Assembly: GCF_039975415.1 (NCBI RefSeq)
Contig: NZ_JBDWHD010000005.1
DNA: 64,000 bases
Source: Ascidiaceihabitans sp039975415
Lineage (GTDB): Bacteria; Pseudomonadota; Alphaproteobacteria; Rhodobacterales; Rhodobacteraceae
Reading direction: 5' to 3' (one strand)
Part shown: piece by piece, positions 8,454 through 16,177 of the stretch
Position numbering within the stretch: the stretch's first letter is position 1
Layout of the letters: each line of letters begins with the position of its first letter
Made by a program: the position numbers and the translations under genes
The notes under the pieces: generated by a model
Seen by the model: only the letters and a program-made list of their open reading frames with translations
The model's database searches: none
What the model was told of the DNA's origin: nothing

Positions 8454-9521
8454 CTATTCCGCCTCAAGATCAATACGGGTCTTCATCAAAATACCTTTGA
8501 AAGCACGCACTTTCGGGTGGGCGTCGCTGATGGTTTCCGTGGGCTGCACACCAGCGGTCGCAAGGGCGGAGACAAAGGAAATCAGTTCTGCTGTAGAGGG
8601 TTTTTTGTTCTCGATGGTTTTGCGGATCATCATGAAATAATCGACGGCAGATGTGACCAACGGGTCTGAAGGGGACAAGGTGCCATCGGCGGCGGACGCG
8701 CTTGCGATGATCCGGCACAATCGCGCATCCGTCGGGGTTTCAATCCAGTGGAACACACTGCGGCGCAAAAACGCGTCCGGGAAACTGCGTTCTGAGTTAG
8801 AGGTGATAAGCACAACAGGAAAGGTTTCGGGGGCGGCCTGCAAGGTGATGCCAAGCTCTGAGATGGTAAAGCGCATGTCTTCGAATTCGGCCAGAACATC
8901 ATTGGGCGCATCGCGCGGCGCCTTGTCCAGTTCATCGACCAAAACGATGCTGCGTTGGGGGTGGCTGACATCGCCTGCGTCACGAAAGACATAAGCGAAA
9001 AGCTGGCCCAGTGTGACCTCTTGCGAGGATTCCAATCCGTGATATGCGCCCCCAAACAAGGCATCGGGGCCTTTGTCGGTTAATCGGACCACTGCGTCCG
9101 GGCCTGCGGACAAAACGATGGCGCGGCCCAAACTGGACAAAACCACATAGTCCAGCAATCCTGCCGTGCTGCTGGGATTGGACGCATCGCGAAAGCGGGC
9201 CACTTCGTTGAAGGAATAAAACAAATCCATTCCGGACGTGGTGGATTTTACGTGAATGGGGGGTAAAAACGGCAGCTCTAGTTTATGCGCCAAAGCCCGT
9301 GCAAAGGATGTTTTGCCGACGCCGGGTTCGCCCGCAAGGATCAAAGGCTGCGACAACAGCATCGCGGCTTTCGAGGCTGTGACAAGCTGATCATCGTCAA
9401 AGTCGTAGCCATTGTTTGTGCGCGGACGATGGCGCCAGGCCACGGGTAAAGTATCGATCAAATCGCGGGTCAGTCCCGCAACACCGGATATCAACAGATT
9501 GGCCAGTGAGTTGTCTGTCAT
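8454..9521 (-). CDS. MoxR-type AAA+ ATPase
   Basis: The 355-residue protein has a Walker A GEPGVGKT at residues 64-71, a Walker B ending in VDE (DE at 196-197) followed by LDKAP, a sensor-1 segment LITSNSER at about 238-245 with N242, and RR at 253-254 as arginine-finger candidates. The order and spacing match MoxR-type AAA+ ATPases, which act as chaperone-like partners of vWA proteins. A good ribosome binding site (GGAGCC) precedes the ATG. It sits 10 bases after the trypsin-like gene and directly before the protein with a vWA-like region, which fits the known MoxR-vWA pairing. The substrate is unknown. Confidence 0.92.
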   Translation of the reverse strand: MTDNSLANLLISGVAGLTRDLIDTLPVAWRHRPRTNNGYDFDDDQLVTASKAAMLLSQPLILAGEPGVGKTSFARALAHKLELPFLPPIHVKSTTSGMDLFYSFNEVARFRDASNPSSTAGLLDYVVLSSLGRAIVLSAGPDAVVRLTDKGPDALFGGAYHGLESSQEVTLGQLFAYVFRDAGDVSHPQRSIVLVDELDKAPRDAPNDVLAEFEDMRFTISELGITLQAAPETFPVVLITSNSERSFPDAFLRRSVFHWIETPTDARLCRIIASASAADGTLSPSDPLVTSAVDYFMMIRKTIENKKPSTAELISFVSALATAGVQPTETISDAHPKVRAFKGILMKTRIDLEAE

Positions 9522-9531
9522 TTTGAGGCTC

Positions 9532-11205
9532 CTATTCGTCGATGTCCGTGCTGAAGGTTTCGTTGATCAGATGGCGTGCGAAATACATTGGAAACATGTC
9601 CTGATTAAGCGTTCGGTCTTCGATTTTCATACGCAGACGCCCGGACACGCGCAGGCCCGCGTCTTCTAGGGCGTCGAGCCAATCCGCCATGTCGAAATGC
9701 GTGCATTGGGGGACACAAAGGTCAAAATCCGGGCTCCAGTTCAGTCTTGGAAACTCTGCTTTCAAGTCTGAAAGAACCGCAGGCAAAGCGTTGATTTTGT
9801 CATCAAACAGCGCACCGGCCTGAAAGCCTTCATCCACGCCCAGTTTGTCGCGCCCCTTTGAAAAGGCCAAAAATAGAACAGGCGGCGTGCGGCCGGTCAA
9901 GACAGATGGGCGGACGCTGCTGAACACTGTCAAAACTTGGCGCAAGACCGCCAAACAGCTCTCAGAAATGTCGGTGTCGATGTGTTCCATCACCACAACT
10001 TGTGGCTGGGTTTCGTCCTCAAGTGCACGGGCGATGGCGTTGGGATCGGGAATTTGCCCCGGTTCGTGCAACCCCAAGCCACGCCCCCATGCCAGCAGGG
10101 CCGCTTGCAGGGCCGTGTCGGGGGGCGCACCGGGCAAGTACCGCACGCTGAGGGTCGGGGCCTCGGCCCCCATTGCAAAGCCCACGCTTCTTTCCATCTC
10201 ATGCAAGGCCGAGGACACAAACAGGTTCAGTTCGTCGACATTGTGTCCGGTCAATACAACCACCAAGGGCGCCAATTGTTCGGTGTCCGTATCGCGGCGG
10301 TTATCGCGGGCAGGCATCGCCAAATCCTGACGCATCCATTCGCTTAAAAAGTGCCGGGGCATGGTGCGGTCAAAGGTGATCAGCTGTTCTGCCGGGTTCG
10401 GGGGTGTGTTTTGTGTGTCGTCGATGGTTCTGCCTAGCACATCCCAAAATACGGGGTCACTTTTCAATTGCGACAAGCTGGTGAAATACAACGCGTTGTT
10501 TTGACGGATGCGCGATTTGGTGTTGCTGACGACGCCGATCAATTCCAAAGGTTGCCCGATGTTGTCTTGCCACAAGACGGTGCCTGACAAACCGGCCCAA
10601 TCGCGCACGTTTTCGGGCTGCGCGCTTTGCACATTCATCTGCATTCCCGAAAACACGCCCCGGGTGCTGCGTGTGGCACCGAACAGATTGTAGACCTCGC
10701 GGAAATCCAAAGCGTTCGGGCCCAGATGAATGGTTGCGAAATCAGGGAAACCTTCGCCAACCAACGTCATTTCCTGACCCTCAGCAGCCCCGATTTTGAA
10801 CGAGAGCGCTGCATTTGCAGCGTTCGATTGTGCCATTGCGTCCGGCGTCATTTTTAAGATTGCCACATCAACATTGGGCATCTGTGCGCCAGCCGGTGGC
10901 CAGACCAATGTACAGTCGTGAAAGGCCGCACCCGGGTGGGCCACAAACTGGGGCACATTTATGCGGCGAAAATCAAAGTTCATCAGGTCTGGCATTTCAC
11001 CCAATGCAGACGCCAGATCCGCAATGAGACGGACCTGAGGGCAGGGGACGTTTTGGGGAACGATGTCCGGCAGGGGTGCGCCATCTTCCATCGGGAAGAC
11101 ACAGTGCAGCGCCGTCAGGATCAGCCCTTCCCCGACAAGCGCACCTGTCCCTACGCCACCGCCGGGGTGGCGTAACTGAACTGTGTGTTGCCGGATCCGT
11201 TTCAC
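9532..11205 (-). CDS. Trypsin-fold serine protease with C-terminal STAND-like region
   Basis: A 557-residue protein beginning with a GTG codon preceded by AAGGGG. The N-terminal ~260 residues are a trypsin-like domain without signal peptide, so probably cytoplasmic. Triad candidates are H34 in LTALHC, D113 in NVDVAIL and S207 in GLSG, which replaces the classical GDSG. Residues about 285-557 have alternating strands and helices (APLVVVLTGHNV, QPQVVVMEHIDT, PPVLFLAFSKG) like a P-loop NTPase core but with no Walker A, consistent with an inactive STAND domain as described in MoxR-associated conflict systems. The Trypco2-like gene lies just upstream, its stop overlapping this gene's ribosome binding site. 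Protease fold is well supported; the C-terminal assignment is inference. Confidence 0.8.
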   Translation of the reverse strand: MKRIRQHTVQLRHPGGGVGTGALVGEGLILTALHCVFPMEDGAPLPDIVPQNVPCPQVRLIADLASALGEMPDLMNFDFRRINVPQFVAHPGAAFHDCTLVWPPAGAQMPNVDVAILKMTPDAMAQSNAANAALSFKIGAAEGQEMTLVGEGFPDFATIHLGPNALDFREVYNLFGATRSTRGVFSGMQMNVQSAQPENVRDWAGLSGTVLWQDNIGQPLELIGVVSNTKSRIRQNNALYFTSLSQLKSDPVFWDVLGRTIDDTQNTPPNPAEQLITFDRTMPRHFLSEWMRQDLAMPARDNRRDTDTEQLAPLVVVLTGHNVDELNLFVSSALHEMERSVGFAMGAEAPTLSVRYLPGAPPDTALQAALLAWGRGLGLHEPGQIPDPNAIARALEDETQPQVVVMEHIDTDISESCLAVLRQVLTVFSSVRPSVLTGRTPPVLFLAFSKGRDKLGVDEGFQAGALFDDKINALPAVLSDLKAEFPRLNWSPDFDLCVPQCTHFDMADWLDALEDAGLRVSGRLRMKIEDRTLNQDMFPMYFARHLINETFSTDIDE

Positions 11206-11215
11206 AGCACGCCCC

Positions 11216-11530
11216 TTAAAGTGTGGTGCTGCCTGAGCTGGTGATAAAGATCTGTTCGCCGTCTTTGCCTACAGGTTCCAATGACAGTTTAATGGTCTGG
11301 GTCGAAGCGTTGCTGAGTGTACCGCCCCCGCCTGCTTCTGCGCCCACCGAGAAAATCTTGAAACTGATTTTGCCGCTGGCTTCTGCTGATTTTTCAGCGA
11401 CCACTGACAGTTCCAGATCAAGCGTTTTTGGAATAAAGCGCACTTCGGCATCACTTGATGCGGCCAAAGCGGTTTCCAGTTCCGCCCGCAGGTTCGAGAT
11501 AAATTCAGCCAGTTCAATATCTGCACTCAT
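11216..11530 (-). CDS. Trypco2 (trypsin-co-occurring domain 2) small protein
   Basis: A 104-residue protein that fits the Trypco2 pattern: an N-terminal helix IELAEFISNLRAELETAL, a strand with EVRFIPKTLDLELSV, then a Gly-rich segment FSVGAEAGGGG and a final strand pair TQTIKLSLEPVGKDG. Trypco2 proteins are known to co-occur with trypsin-like and STAND or MoxR components in bacterial conflict systems, and here the next gene is exactly such a trypsin-like protein, starting 10 bases downstream. It is the first gene of the five-gene operon, with AAGGTG placed well for translation. Recognition is from the family sequence pattern, not a search. Confidence 0.8.
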   Translation of the reverse strand: MSADIELAEFISNLRAELETALAASSDAEVRFIPKTLDLELSVVAEKSAEASGKISFKIFSVGAEAGGGGTLSNASTQTIKLSLEPVGKDGEQIFITSSGSTTL

Positions 11531-11667
11531 GGCAACATCACCTTTTAATAAAAAATCTCAATATACCCCAAAGCTACAACCTGAAGTGCAGTTTGGTAAA
11601 TCACTAATTTTGTATGAAGATCGACGTTGCCTCGTTTGGTGGTCAGGTCTTGAGTGGATTTATGATG
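11531..11667 (-). promoter_or_regulatory. Likely promoter and leader region of the Trypco2-trypsin-MoxR operon
   Basis: This 137-base gap is AT-rich compared with its surroundings and is the only sizeable non-coding stretch ahead of the five-gene operon. On the minus strand a TATATT box lies about 30 bases before the AAGGTG ribosome binding site; no convincing -35 was found at the usual spacing. Promoter location is therefore inferred from position and base composition only. Confidence 0.35.
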
Positions 11668-12057
11668 TTAAGTCTTTGATTGTTCTTCCAGAACCTTCTT
11701 TGCAGCACGAAAGCACTCCAGACCCTGCGGGACACCACAATAGATAGCGATGACATGAATGATTGCGCGAATTTCTTCCTTGGTGACACCGTTGTTGATC
11801 GCGCCACGGCAATGCAATTCCCATTCGGTCATCTTGCCCAAGGCCCCGATCATCGACAGATTCATCATCGACCGCGTCTTTGCATCAATCACATCATCCC
11901 CCCAGCCAAAGCCCCAGCACCATGCTGTCATGGCTTCTTGAAAGGGGCGTGTGAAGTCATCTGCCGCTGCCAGATTGTTTTCAACATAGGCCGCACCCAA
12001 GGTGGCTTTGCGTTGCTCCAAACCGGTCAAAAATAGGTCTTCGTCAAATGCGCTCAT
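11668..12057 (-). CDS. Carboxymuconolactone decarboxylase (CMD) family protein
   Basis: The 129-residue protein starts MSAFDEDLF; this ATG at 12057 is preceded by AAAGGA and removes a non-conserved upstream extension. The family core is visible in TRSMMNLSMIGALGKMTEWE and LHCRGAINNGVTKEEIR, followed by HVIAIYCGVPQGLECFR. It resembles PcaC-type 4-carboxymuconolactone decarboxylase and the many relatives of unknown substrate. It lacks the CxxC of AhpD-type alkylhydroperoxidases. No beta-ketoadipate genes lie nearby, so the PcaC function is not supported by context. Confidence 0.85.
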   Translation of the reverse strand: MSAFDEDLFLTGLEQRKATLGAAYVENNLAAADDFTRPFQEAMTAWCWGFGWGDDVIDAKTRSMMNLSMIGALGKMTEWELHCRGAINNGVTKEEIRAIIHVIAIYCGVPQGLECFRAAKKVLEEQSKT

Positions 12058-12175
12058 GGGGTGTCCTTTCGGGGAATAAAGTGAAGGCTGACAGTGTGGC
12101 GGACTATGTGCACAGATGCGCCGTTCTTCCAAGCTGTTCCCACAGAAGCGAGTATCACTCGTTACTGGCTACGCA

Positions 12176-12592
12176 TCACCCGTCGCGCCCCGCTTCGTTC
12201 GGATCACATGAAAAAACCGCTATTTTGTTGCCCTGTGGATCCCGCAGATAGCTGACGTAGAAATGTGGCCCGTAAGATGCGCGAAATCCAGGTTGACCTT
12301 CGTCGGTCCCACCCGCGTCAACAGCCGCCGCATGCAGATCGCGGACTTGGGCCTGATTGCGGGCTTCAAACGCTACCATCGTGCCGTTTCCCGCAGTGGC
12401 GGGCTGTCCGTTGAACGTTGGTTTGACGTAAAAGTCAGGCAAAACGGGGCGCTGTCCTTCGGGCACGGGCAAGGCAAAGCTTAAGCCCTCTGGTCCTTCT
12501 TCCAGCCCGTAGCCCAAGGCGGGAAGAAATGCAGAATAGAACCGCTTTGCGCGATCCATGTCCTCGACACCGACTGTGACGTAAGAGATCAT
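12176..12592 (-). CDS. VOC family (glyoxalase-like) protein
   Basis: A 138-residue protein with the vicinal-oxygen-chelate pattern: MISYVTVGVEDMDRAKRFYS at the start, a central TMVAFEARNQAQVRDLHAAA helix, and YVSYLRDPQGNKIAVF near the C-terminus. These are the two beta-alpha-beta-beta-beta modules of glyoxalase and bleomycin-resistance-type proteins. Metal ligands are not the canonical glyoxalase I set, so the activity is unknown. It stands alone, 119 bases from the CMD gene on the same strand. Confidence 0.87.
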   Translation of the reverse strand: MISYVTVGVEDMDRAKRFYSAFLPALGYGLEEGPEGLSFALPVPEGQRPVLPDFYVKPTFNGQPATAGNGTMVAFEARNQAQVRDLHAAAVDAGGTDEGQPGFRASYGPHFYVSYLRDPQGNKIAVFSCDPNEAGRDG

Positions 12593-12814
12593 TGGCGTAA
12601 CACCCTAGTGTTGCAGGCTTGCGTGGTGGGGGTGCTGTATCATGCTTCAACAGGGGCGCACAAATGTTGGCATTTTTCAATTTGCGACAGCGTCTTTTGA
12701 CACTCCCTTGCCGAAGCGCTGCGCACGCGCACGGGTTTCCCCCTGCCTATTGTTGTCGGTCGAATTTTCCACTAATTACACATCCTATCGAACTTTTAAT
12801 TCGCGGGTCCGTAA

Positions 12815-13861
12815 GTGTCTGAACATAAAAGATATAATTTACACCATCATGCCCGCCTTTCTGTGGCGCCTATGATGGACTGGACGGACAGGCATTGTCG
12901 TTATCTGCACAGACTGCTCAGCGCGGACACATTGCTGTATACGGAAATGGTGACGTCTGCGGCTTTGGTGCGTGGGGGCGCGTTGCGGTTGTTGGAATTC
13001 GACGCGGCAGAACATCCCGTGGCCTTGCAGCTTGGCGGATCTGATCCGCAAGAACTGGCGCAGGCTGCCAAACTGGGGCAGGCGCGGGGGTATGACGAGA
13101 TAAACCTGAACGTAGGCTGCCCGTCGGATCGTGTGCAATCAGGCACGTTTGGTGCTGTCTTGATGAAAGACCCCGCACGGGTGGCGGCATGTGTGTCAGA
13201 AATGCGTGCGGCCGTGGACATCGAAGTCACCGTAAAGTGCCGTATTGGCGTAGACGACCAAGACCCCGAATATGTGCTGCCAGAGTTTTTGGCGCGGATC
13301 GTGGCGGCAGGGTGCGAACGCGTGACAATCCACGCCCGCAAAGCATGGCTGCAAGGTTTGTCGCCAAAGGAAAACAGGGATATTCCGCCGCTGGACTACG
13401 ATCTGGTGCACAGGATGAAAGGGTTGTTTCCGAACTTGCATATCTCTGTGAATGGCGGCATCGAAAGTCTGGATGCGGCGCAGGGTTTTCTGGATGCTGG
13501 ATTGGACGGGGTGATGATCGGGCGCACAGCCTACCACCAGCCCACTGATATTTTGGGCACCGCGGACCAGCGCATTTATGGCGCAGATACACAGACCACA
13601 GCCCAAGATGCAGTGCTGCAAATGTTGCCCTACATTGAAAGCCATCTGGGCGCGGGGGGGCGTCTCAATCAGGTAACACGGCATATGCTTGGCTTGTTTG
13701 CAGGGCGTCCCGGGGCACGGTTGTGGCGGCGCATATTGTCAGAAGAAGCGCACAAACCCGGTGCGGGCCCTGAAGTCGTGGAAGCTGCCTTGGCGCAGGT
13801 CCAGACCGTGATCCAAAATGCCGAAGACGCGTTAAGCGAAAAGGAACAAAGCAATGCCTGA
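12815..13861 (+). CDS. dusA: tRNA-dihydrouridine synthase DusA
   Basis: The 348-residue protein reduces uridine at positions 20/20a of tRNA using FMN and NADPH. It begins with the DusA hallmark LSVAPMMDWTDRHCRYLHR (about residues 14-33) and carries the active-site cysteine in LNVGCPSDRVQSGTFGAVLM, the FMN phosphate region NGGIESLDAAQ and MIGRTAYHQP, the last typical of the DusA subgroup. Length matches DusA (about 330-345). Its stop overlaps the start of the downstream TSUP permease gene by 8 bases. Upstream is a 220-base gap without other genes. Confidence 0.95.
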   Translation: MSEHKRYNLHHHARLSVAPMMDWTDRHCRYLHRLLSADTLLYTEMVTSAALVRGGALRLLEFDAAEHPVALQLGGSDPQELAQAAKLGQARGYDEINLNVGCPSDRVQSGTFGAVLMKDPARVAACVSEMRAAVDIEVTVKCRIGVDDQDPEYVLPEFLARIVAAGCERVTIHARKAWLQGLSPKENRDIPPLDYDLVHRMKGLFPNLHISVNGGIESLDAAQGFLDAGLDGVMIGRTAYHQPTDILGTADQRIYGADTQTTAQDAVLQMLPYIESHLGAGGRLNQVTRHMLGLFAGRPGARLWRRILSEEAHKPGAGPEVVEAALAQVQTVIQNAEDALSEKEQSNA

Positions 13862-14675
13862 GACCGTTTTGCTGCTTCAAATGACACTGCTTTTGTTGGG
13901 GATTGGTGCGTTTGCGGGCGTGCTGGCCGGATTGCTTGGCGTGGGCGGAGGGATCGTTTTGGTGCCTGCGTTTTTCTATGCATTTCAAACGCTTGGATAC
14001 GATGGTCCGCAATTGATGCAGATGTGCTTGGCGACGTCGCTTGCCACGATTATCGTGACTTCGGTGCGCTCTGTTCACAGCCACAATAGAAAGGGCGCTG
14101 TGGATTGGGACATTTTGCGGACGTGGGCGCCGGGGATTGTTGTGGGGGCGGTGATCGGGATGCTGGTCGTGGCGCAGCTGCGATCCGTCACCTTGCAGAT
14201 TATCTTTGGCGTTTTGGCACTGATCGTGGGGCTGTACATGACCTTCGGACGCGCAGACTGGCGTTTGGCAGATGCGATGCCGCGTGGGCCTTTGCGCATG
14301 GTCTTGTCCCCTGTACTGGGCTTTATGTCGGTCCTTATGGGCATTGGCGGGGGCAGCTTCGGGGTGCCGGTGATGACACTGTTTAACACTCCAATCCACC
14401 GCGCCGTGGCCACGGCTGCCGGTTTCGGTGTGGTGATCGCGGTGCCTGCGGTTGTCGGGTTCTTGTTTGTGGACATGGCAATGGCCGTGCCGCCCTTGAC
14501 GATCGGCGCAGTCAATTTGGTGGCCTTCGGCATCATTATTGCCATGACCCTGATCACAGCCCCGTGGGGCGTGAAATTGGCCCATGCAATGGACCCCAAG
14601 CCGTTGAAACGCGCATTTGGTGTGTTTTTGGTACTGGTGGCTTTGAATATGATACGAAAGGCGTTCTTTGGATGA
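13854..14675 (+). CDS. TSUP (TauE/SafE) family membrane permease
   Basis: A 273-residue integral membrane protein with about eight hydrophobic segments. The first contains AGVLAGLLGVGGGIVLVPAF and the second half repeats the family signature in SVLMGIGGGSFGVPVM. The TauE/SafE family exports sulfite or sulfonates and includes many carriers of unknown substrate. The start overlaps the end of dusA, and its own stop overlaps the ATG of the next gene (ATGA), so the three are co-translated. No sulfur genes lie close by, so the substrate remains open. Confidence 0.9.
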   Translation: MPETVLLLQMTLLLLGIGAFAGVLAGLLGVGGGIVLVPAFFYAFQTLGYDGPQLMQMCLATSLATIIVTSVRSVHSHNRKGAVDWDILRTWAPGIVVGAVIGMLVVAQLRSVTLQIIFGVLALIVGLYMTFGRADWRLADAMPRGPLRMVLSPVLGFMSVLMGIGGGSFGVPVMTLFNTPIHRAVATAAGFGVVIAVPAVVGFLFVDMAMAVPPLTIGAVNLVAFGIIIAMTLITAPWGVKLAHAMDPKPLKRAFGVFLVLVALNMIRKAFFG

Positions 14676-15427
14676 TGCAACGTGACGGATTTGTTGTGTT
14701 TGGCCACGACGCAGGAGTTCAGCGTTGGGCGCAAACGGCTTATGGGCATGTTCCGGATGTGCACAGTGACCGGTCTGTGCCACAGGACCAGTTGCGCCAT
14801 GGCCGCACTTGGTTTGTCGGGTTGGACGCGCTTCCCAATGACGACGCAGGGACGGTGGACGGTGTGCCGCTGACGGGGCCGTGGCAGGCACACGTGCCTG
14901 ATATGGCTTTGCACCGCGCACAATTGTCCGTGGTCTATCCGGGCTATCCGCTGCAAGGCGCAGACGAAAGCCCCGGCAATCACCGTTTCAGGATCACGCG
15001 CAAGGCGGCGCATGTGGATGGTTTGCTGCCTGTGGGGGTGCACAAGCGTCGCTTCGCACAAGAACTACACGCCTATATTCTGGGTATTCCGTTGCATGAT
15101 TGCGCAGCCGCCCCAACTGTGGTGTGGCGGGGCAGTCATGTGATTATGCAGCGTGCGTTGAAAGACGCAATTGGCGGGCGTAATCCGGGGCAAGTGGACG
15201 TGACAGAAGCCTACCAAAACGCGCGGCGTCATGTGTTCGAAACATGCGAAATGGTACCGCTGACGATGACTGTGGGGCAGGCGGCGTTGATACACCGCTT
15301 TGCATTACACGGTACAGAGGTCTGGGCATCCGACGCCAGCACGGTAAACGAAACGCACCGCGCGATTGCGTTTTTCCGGCCCGCTTACAGCGACGGCCGC
15401 GACTGGCTGGGAGGATCGTTTTCTTGA
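14672..15427 (+). CDS. Unrecognised protein, possible 2-oxoglutarate/Fe(II) oxygenase fold
   Basis: A 251-residue protein starting MMQRDGFVVFGHDAG, coupled to the upstream permease gene by an ATGA overlap; a longer frame inside that gene is unlikely. I cannot name the family with confidence. A possible phytanoyl-CoA-hydroxylase-like jelly roll is suggested by HVD in TRKAAHVDGLLP, a paired strand region VVWRGSHVIM, a distal histidine in LIHRFALHGTEVW and an arginine in HRAIAFFRPAYSDGRDW, in the usual HxD...H...R order. The N-terminal WFVGLDALPNDD stretch is not diagnostic. Function is unknown; the oxygenase proposal needs structure prediction. Confidence 0.6.
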   Translation: MMQRDGFVVFGHDAGVQRWAQTAYGHVPDVHSDRSVPQDQLRHGRTWFVGLDALPNDDAGTVDGVPLTGPWQAHVPDMALHRAQLSVVYPGYPLQGADESPGNHRFRITRKAAHVDGLLPVGVHKRRFAQELHAYILGIPLHDCAAAPTVVWRGSHVIMQRALKDAIGGRNPGQVDVTEAYQNARRHVFETCEMVPLTMTVGQAALIHRFALHGTEVWASDASTVNETHRAIAFFRPAYSDGRDWLGGSFS

Positions 15428-15460
15428 AAAGAAAACGTACCGGAAACTTATAAAGTTTCC
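15417..15460. terminator. Two adjacent perfect hairpins in a convergent gene junction
   Basis: CGTTTTCTT-GAA-AAGAAAACG (15417-15437) is followed at once by GGAAACTT-ATA-AAGTTTCC (15442-15460). Both have perfect arms and tiny loops. They lie between the end of the rightward gene (its stop is inside the first hairpin) and the end of the leftward DUF1289 gene, so they probably act as a bidirectional terminator pair. Confidence 0.6.
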
Positions 15461-15466
15461 GCCCGG

Positions 15467-15697
15467 TTATCGTTTCAAACGCGCTGCACGTCCGCCGCGT
15501 CGGCCTTTGGGGGCCGCTTCGCGCAGGGGCAATTCAGCCATAATCTGGCTTCGGGCCTCGGCGCTCATCTTTGACCATTGGGTGATTTCATCGATGGAAC
15601 GTGCGCAACCGGTGCACAAGCGCGTTTCGGGATGCACCACGCAGATCTGGATGCACGGGCTTTCGATTTCTTTGCGTGTCCACACCGGTACAGTCAT
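15467..15697 (-). CDS. DUF1289 domain-containing protein
   Basis: A 76-residue protein with the DUF1289 pattern: ESPCIQICVVHPETRLCTGC, then ARSIDEITQWSKMSAEAR, with four cysteines (Cx3C and Cx2C) that probably bind a metal or cluster. The C-terminus is basic (KGRRGGRAARLKR). It starts immediately after the stop of ruvX with no gap. Function is unknown in the family. Confidence 0.9.
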   Translation of the reverse strand: MTVPVWTRKEIESPCIQICVVHPETRLCTGCARSIDEITQWSKMSAEARSQIMAELPLREAAPKGRRGGRAARLKR

Positions 15698-16177
15698 CTA
15701 ATTTCCTTCACGGCGCAAAACGCCCAAACGATCCAACAGTCCTTGCAAGATATATCCCGCAGCCACATGATCAATGACCTCGGCGCGACGTTTGCGTGAC
15801 GTATCCGCCTCAAGCAATGCACGTTCTGCGGCAACGGTGCTGAGACGTTCGTCCCAATAGGTGATTGGCCCGGCCCACAGTTTTTCCAGATTGCGGGCAA
15901 AAGCGCGTGTGGATTGGCACCGCGGCCCCTCAGAGCCATCCATATTGCGCGGCAGTCCCAACACCAGCCCCCCGATGTCACGGGCCTTCATGACTGCCAG
16001 CAGCTTTTCGGCGTCTACACCGAACTTTTTGCGTTTGATTGTTTCAAGCGGTGTGGCGATGCCCAAAAAGGTATCGGAGACGGCCAAACCGATTGTGACA
16101 GTGCCCAAATCCAGACCGATCAACGGGCGCATGGGCGGCAAAATACCCGCAAAGTCTGTGACGTCATCATAGATCAT
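15698..16177 (-). CDS. ruvX: Holliday junction resolvase-like protein RuvX/YqgF
   Basis: A 159-residue RNase H-fold protein with LIGLDLGTVTIGLAVSD near the N-terminus (first catalytic Asp), GGLVLGLPRNMDGSEG in the middle (second acidic region) and WDERLSTVAAERAL then DHVAAGYILQGLLD at the end. These match RuvX/YqgF, involved in pre-16S rRNA 5' processing and proposed resolvase activity. Its ATG overlaps the stop of ccmI (ATGA). Confidence 0.93.
   Translation of the reverse strand: MIYDDVTDFAGILPPMRPLIGLDLGTVTIGLAVSDTFLGIATPLETIKRKKFGVDAEKLLAVMKARDIGGLVLGLPRNMDGSEGPRCQSTRAFARNLEKLWAGPITYWDERLSTVAAERALLEADTSRKRRAEVIDHVAAGYILQGLLDRLGVLRREGN

Noticed and set aside
11668..12132. Longer start (154 residues) for the CMD protein
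   Set aside because: The upstream 25 residues are unlike the family and the ATG at 12057 has a good AAAGGA site.
13665..15061. Two long minus-strand frames (418 and 328 codons) opposite dusA and the TSUP gene
   Set aside because: They are rich in His, Gln and Arg, match no family, and lie opposite clearly real genes; typical antisense shadows in GC-rich DNA.
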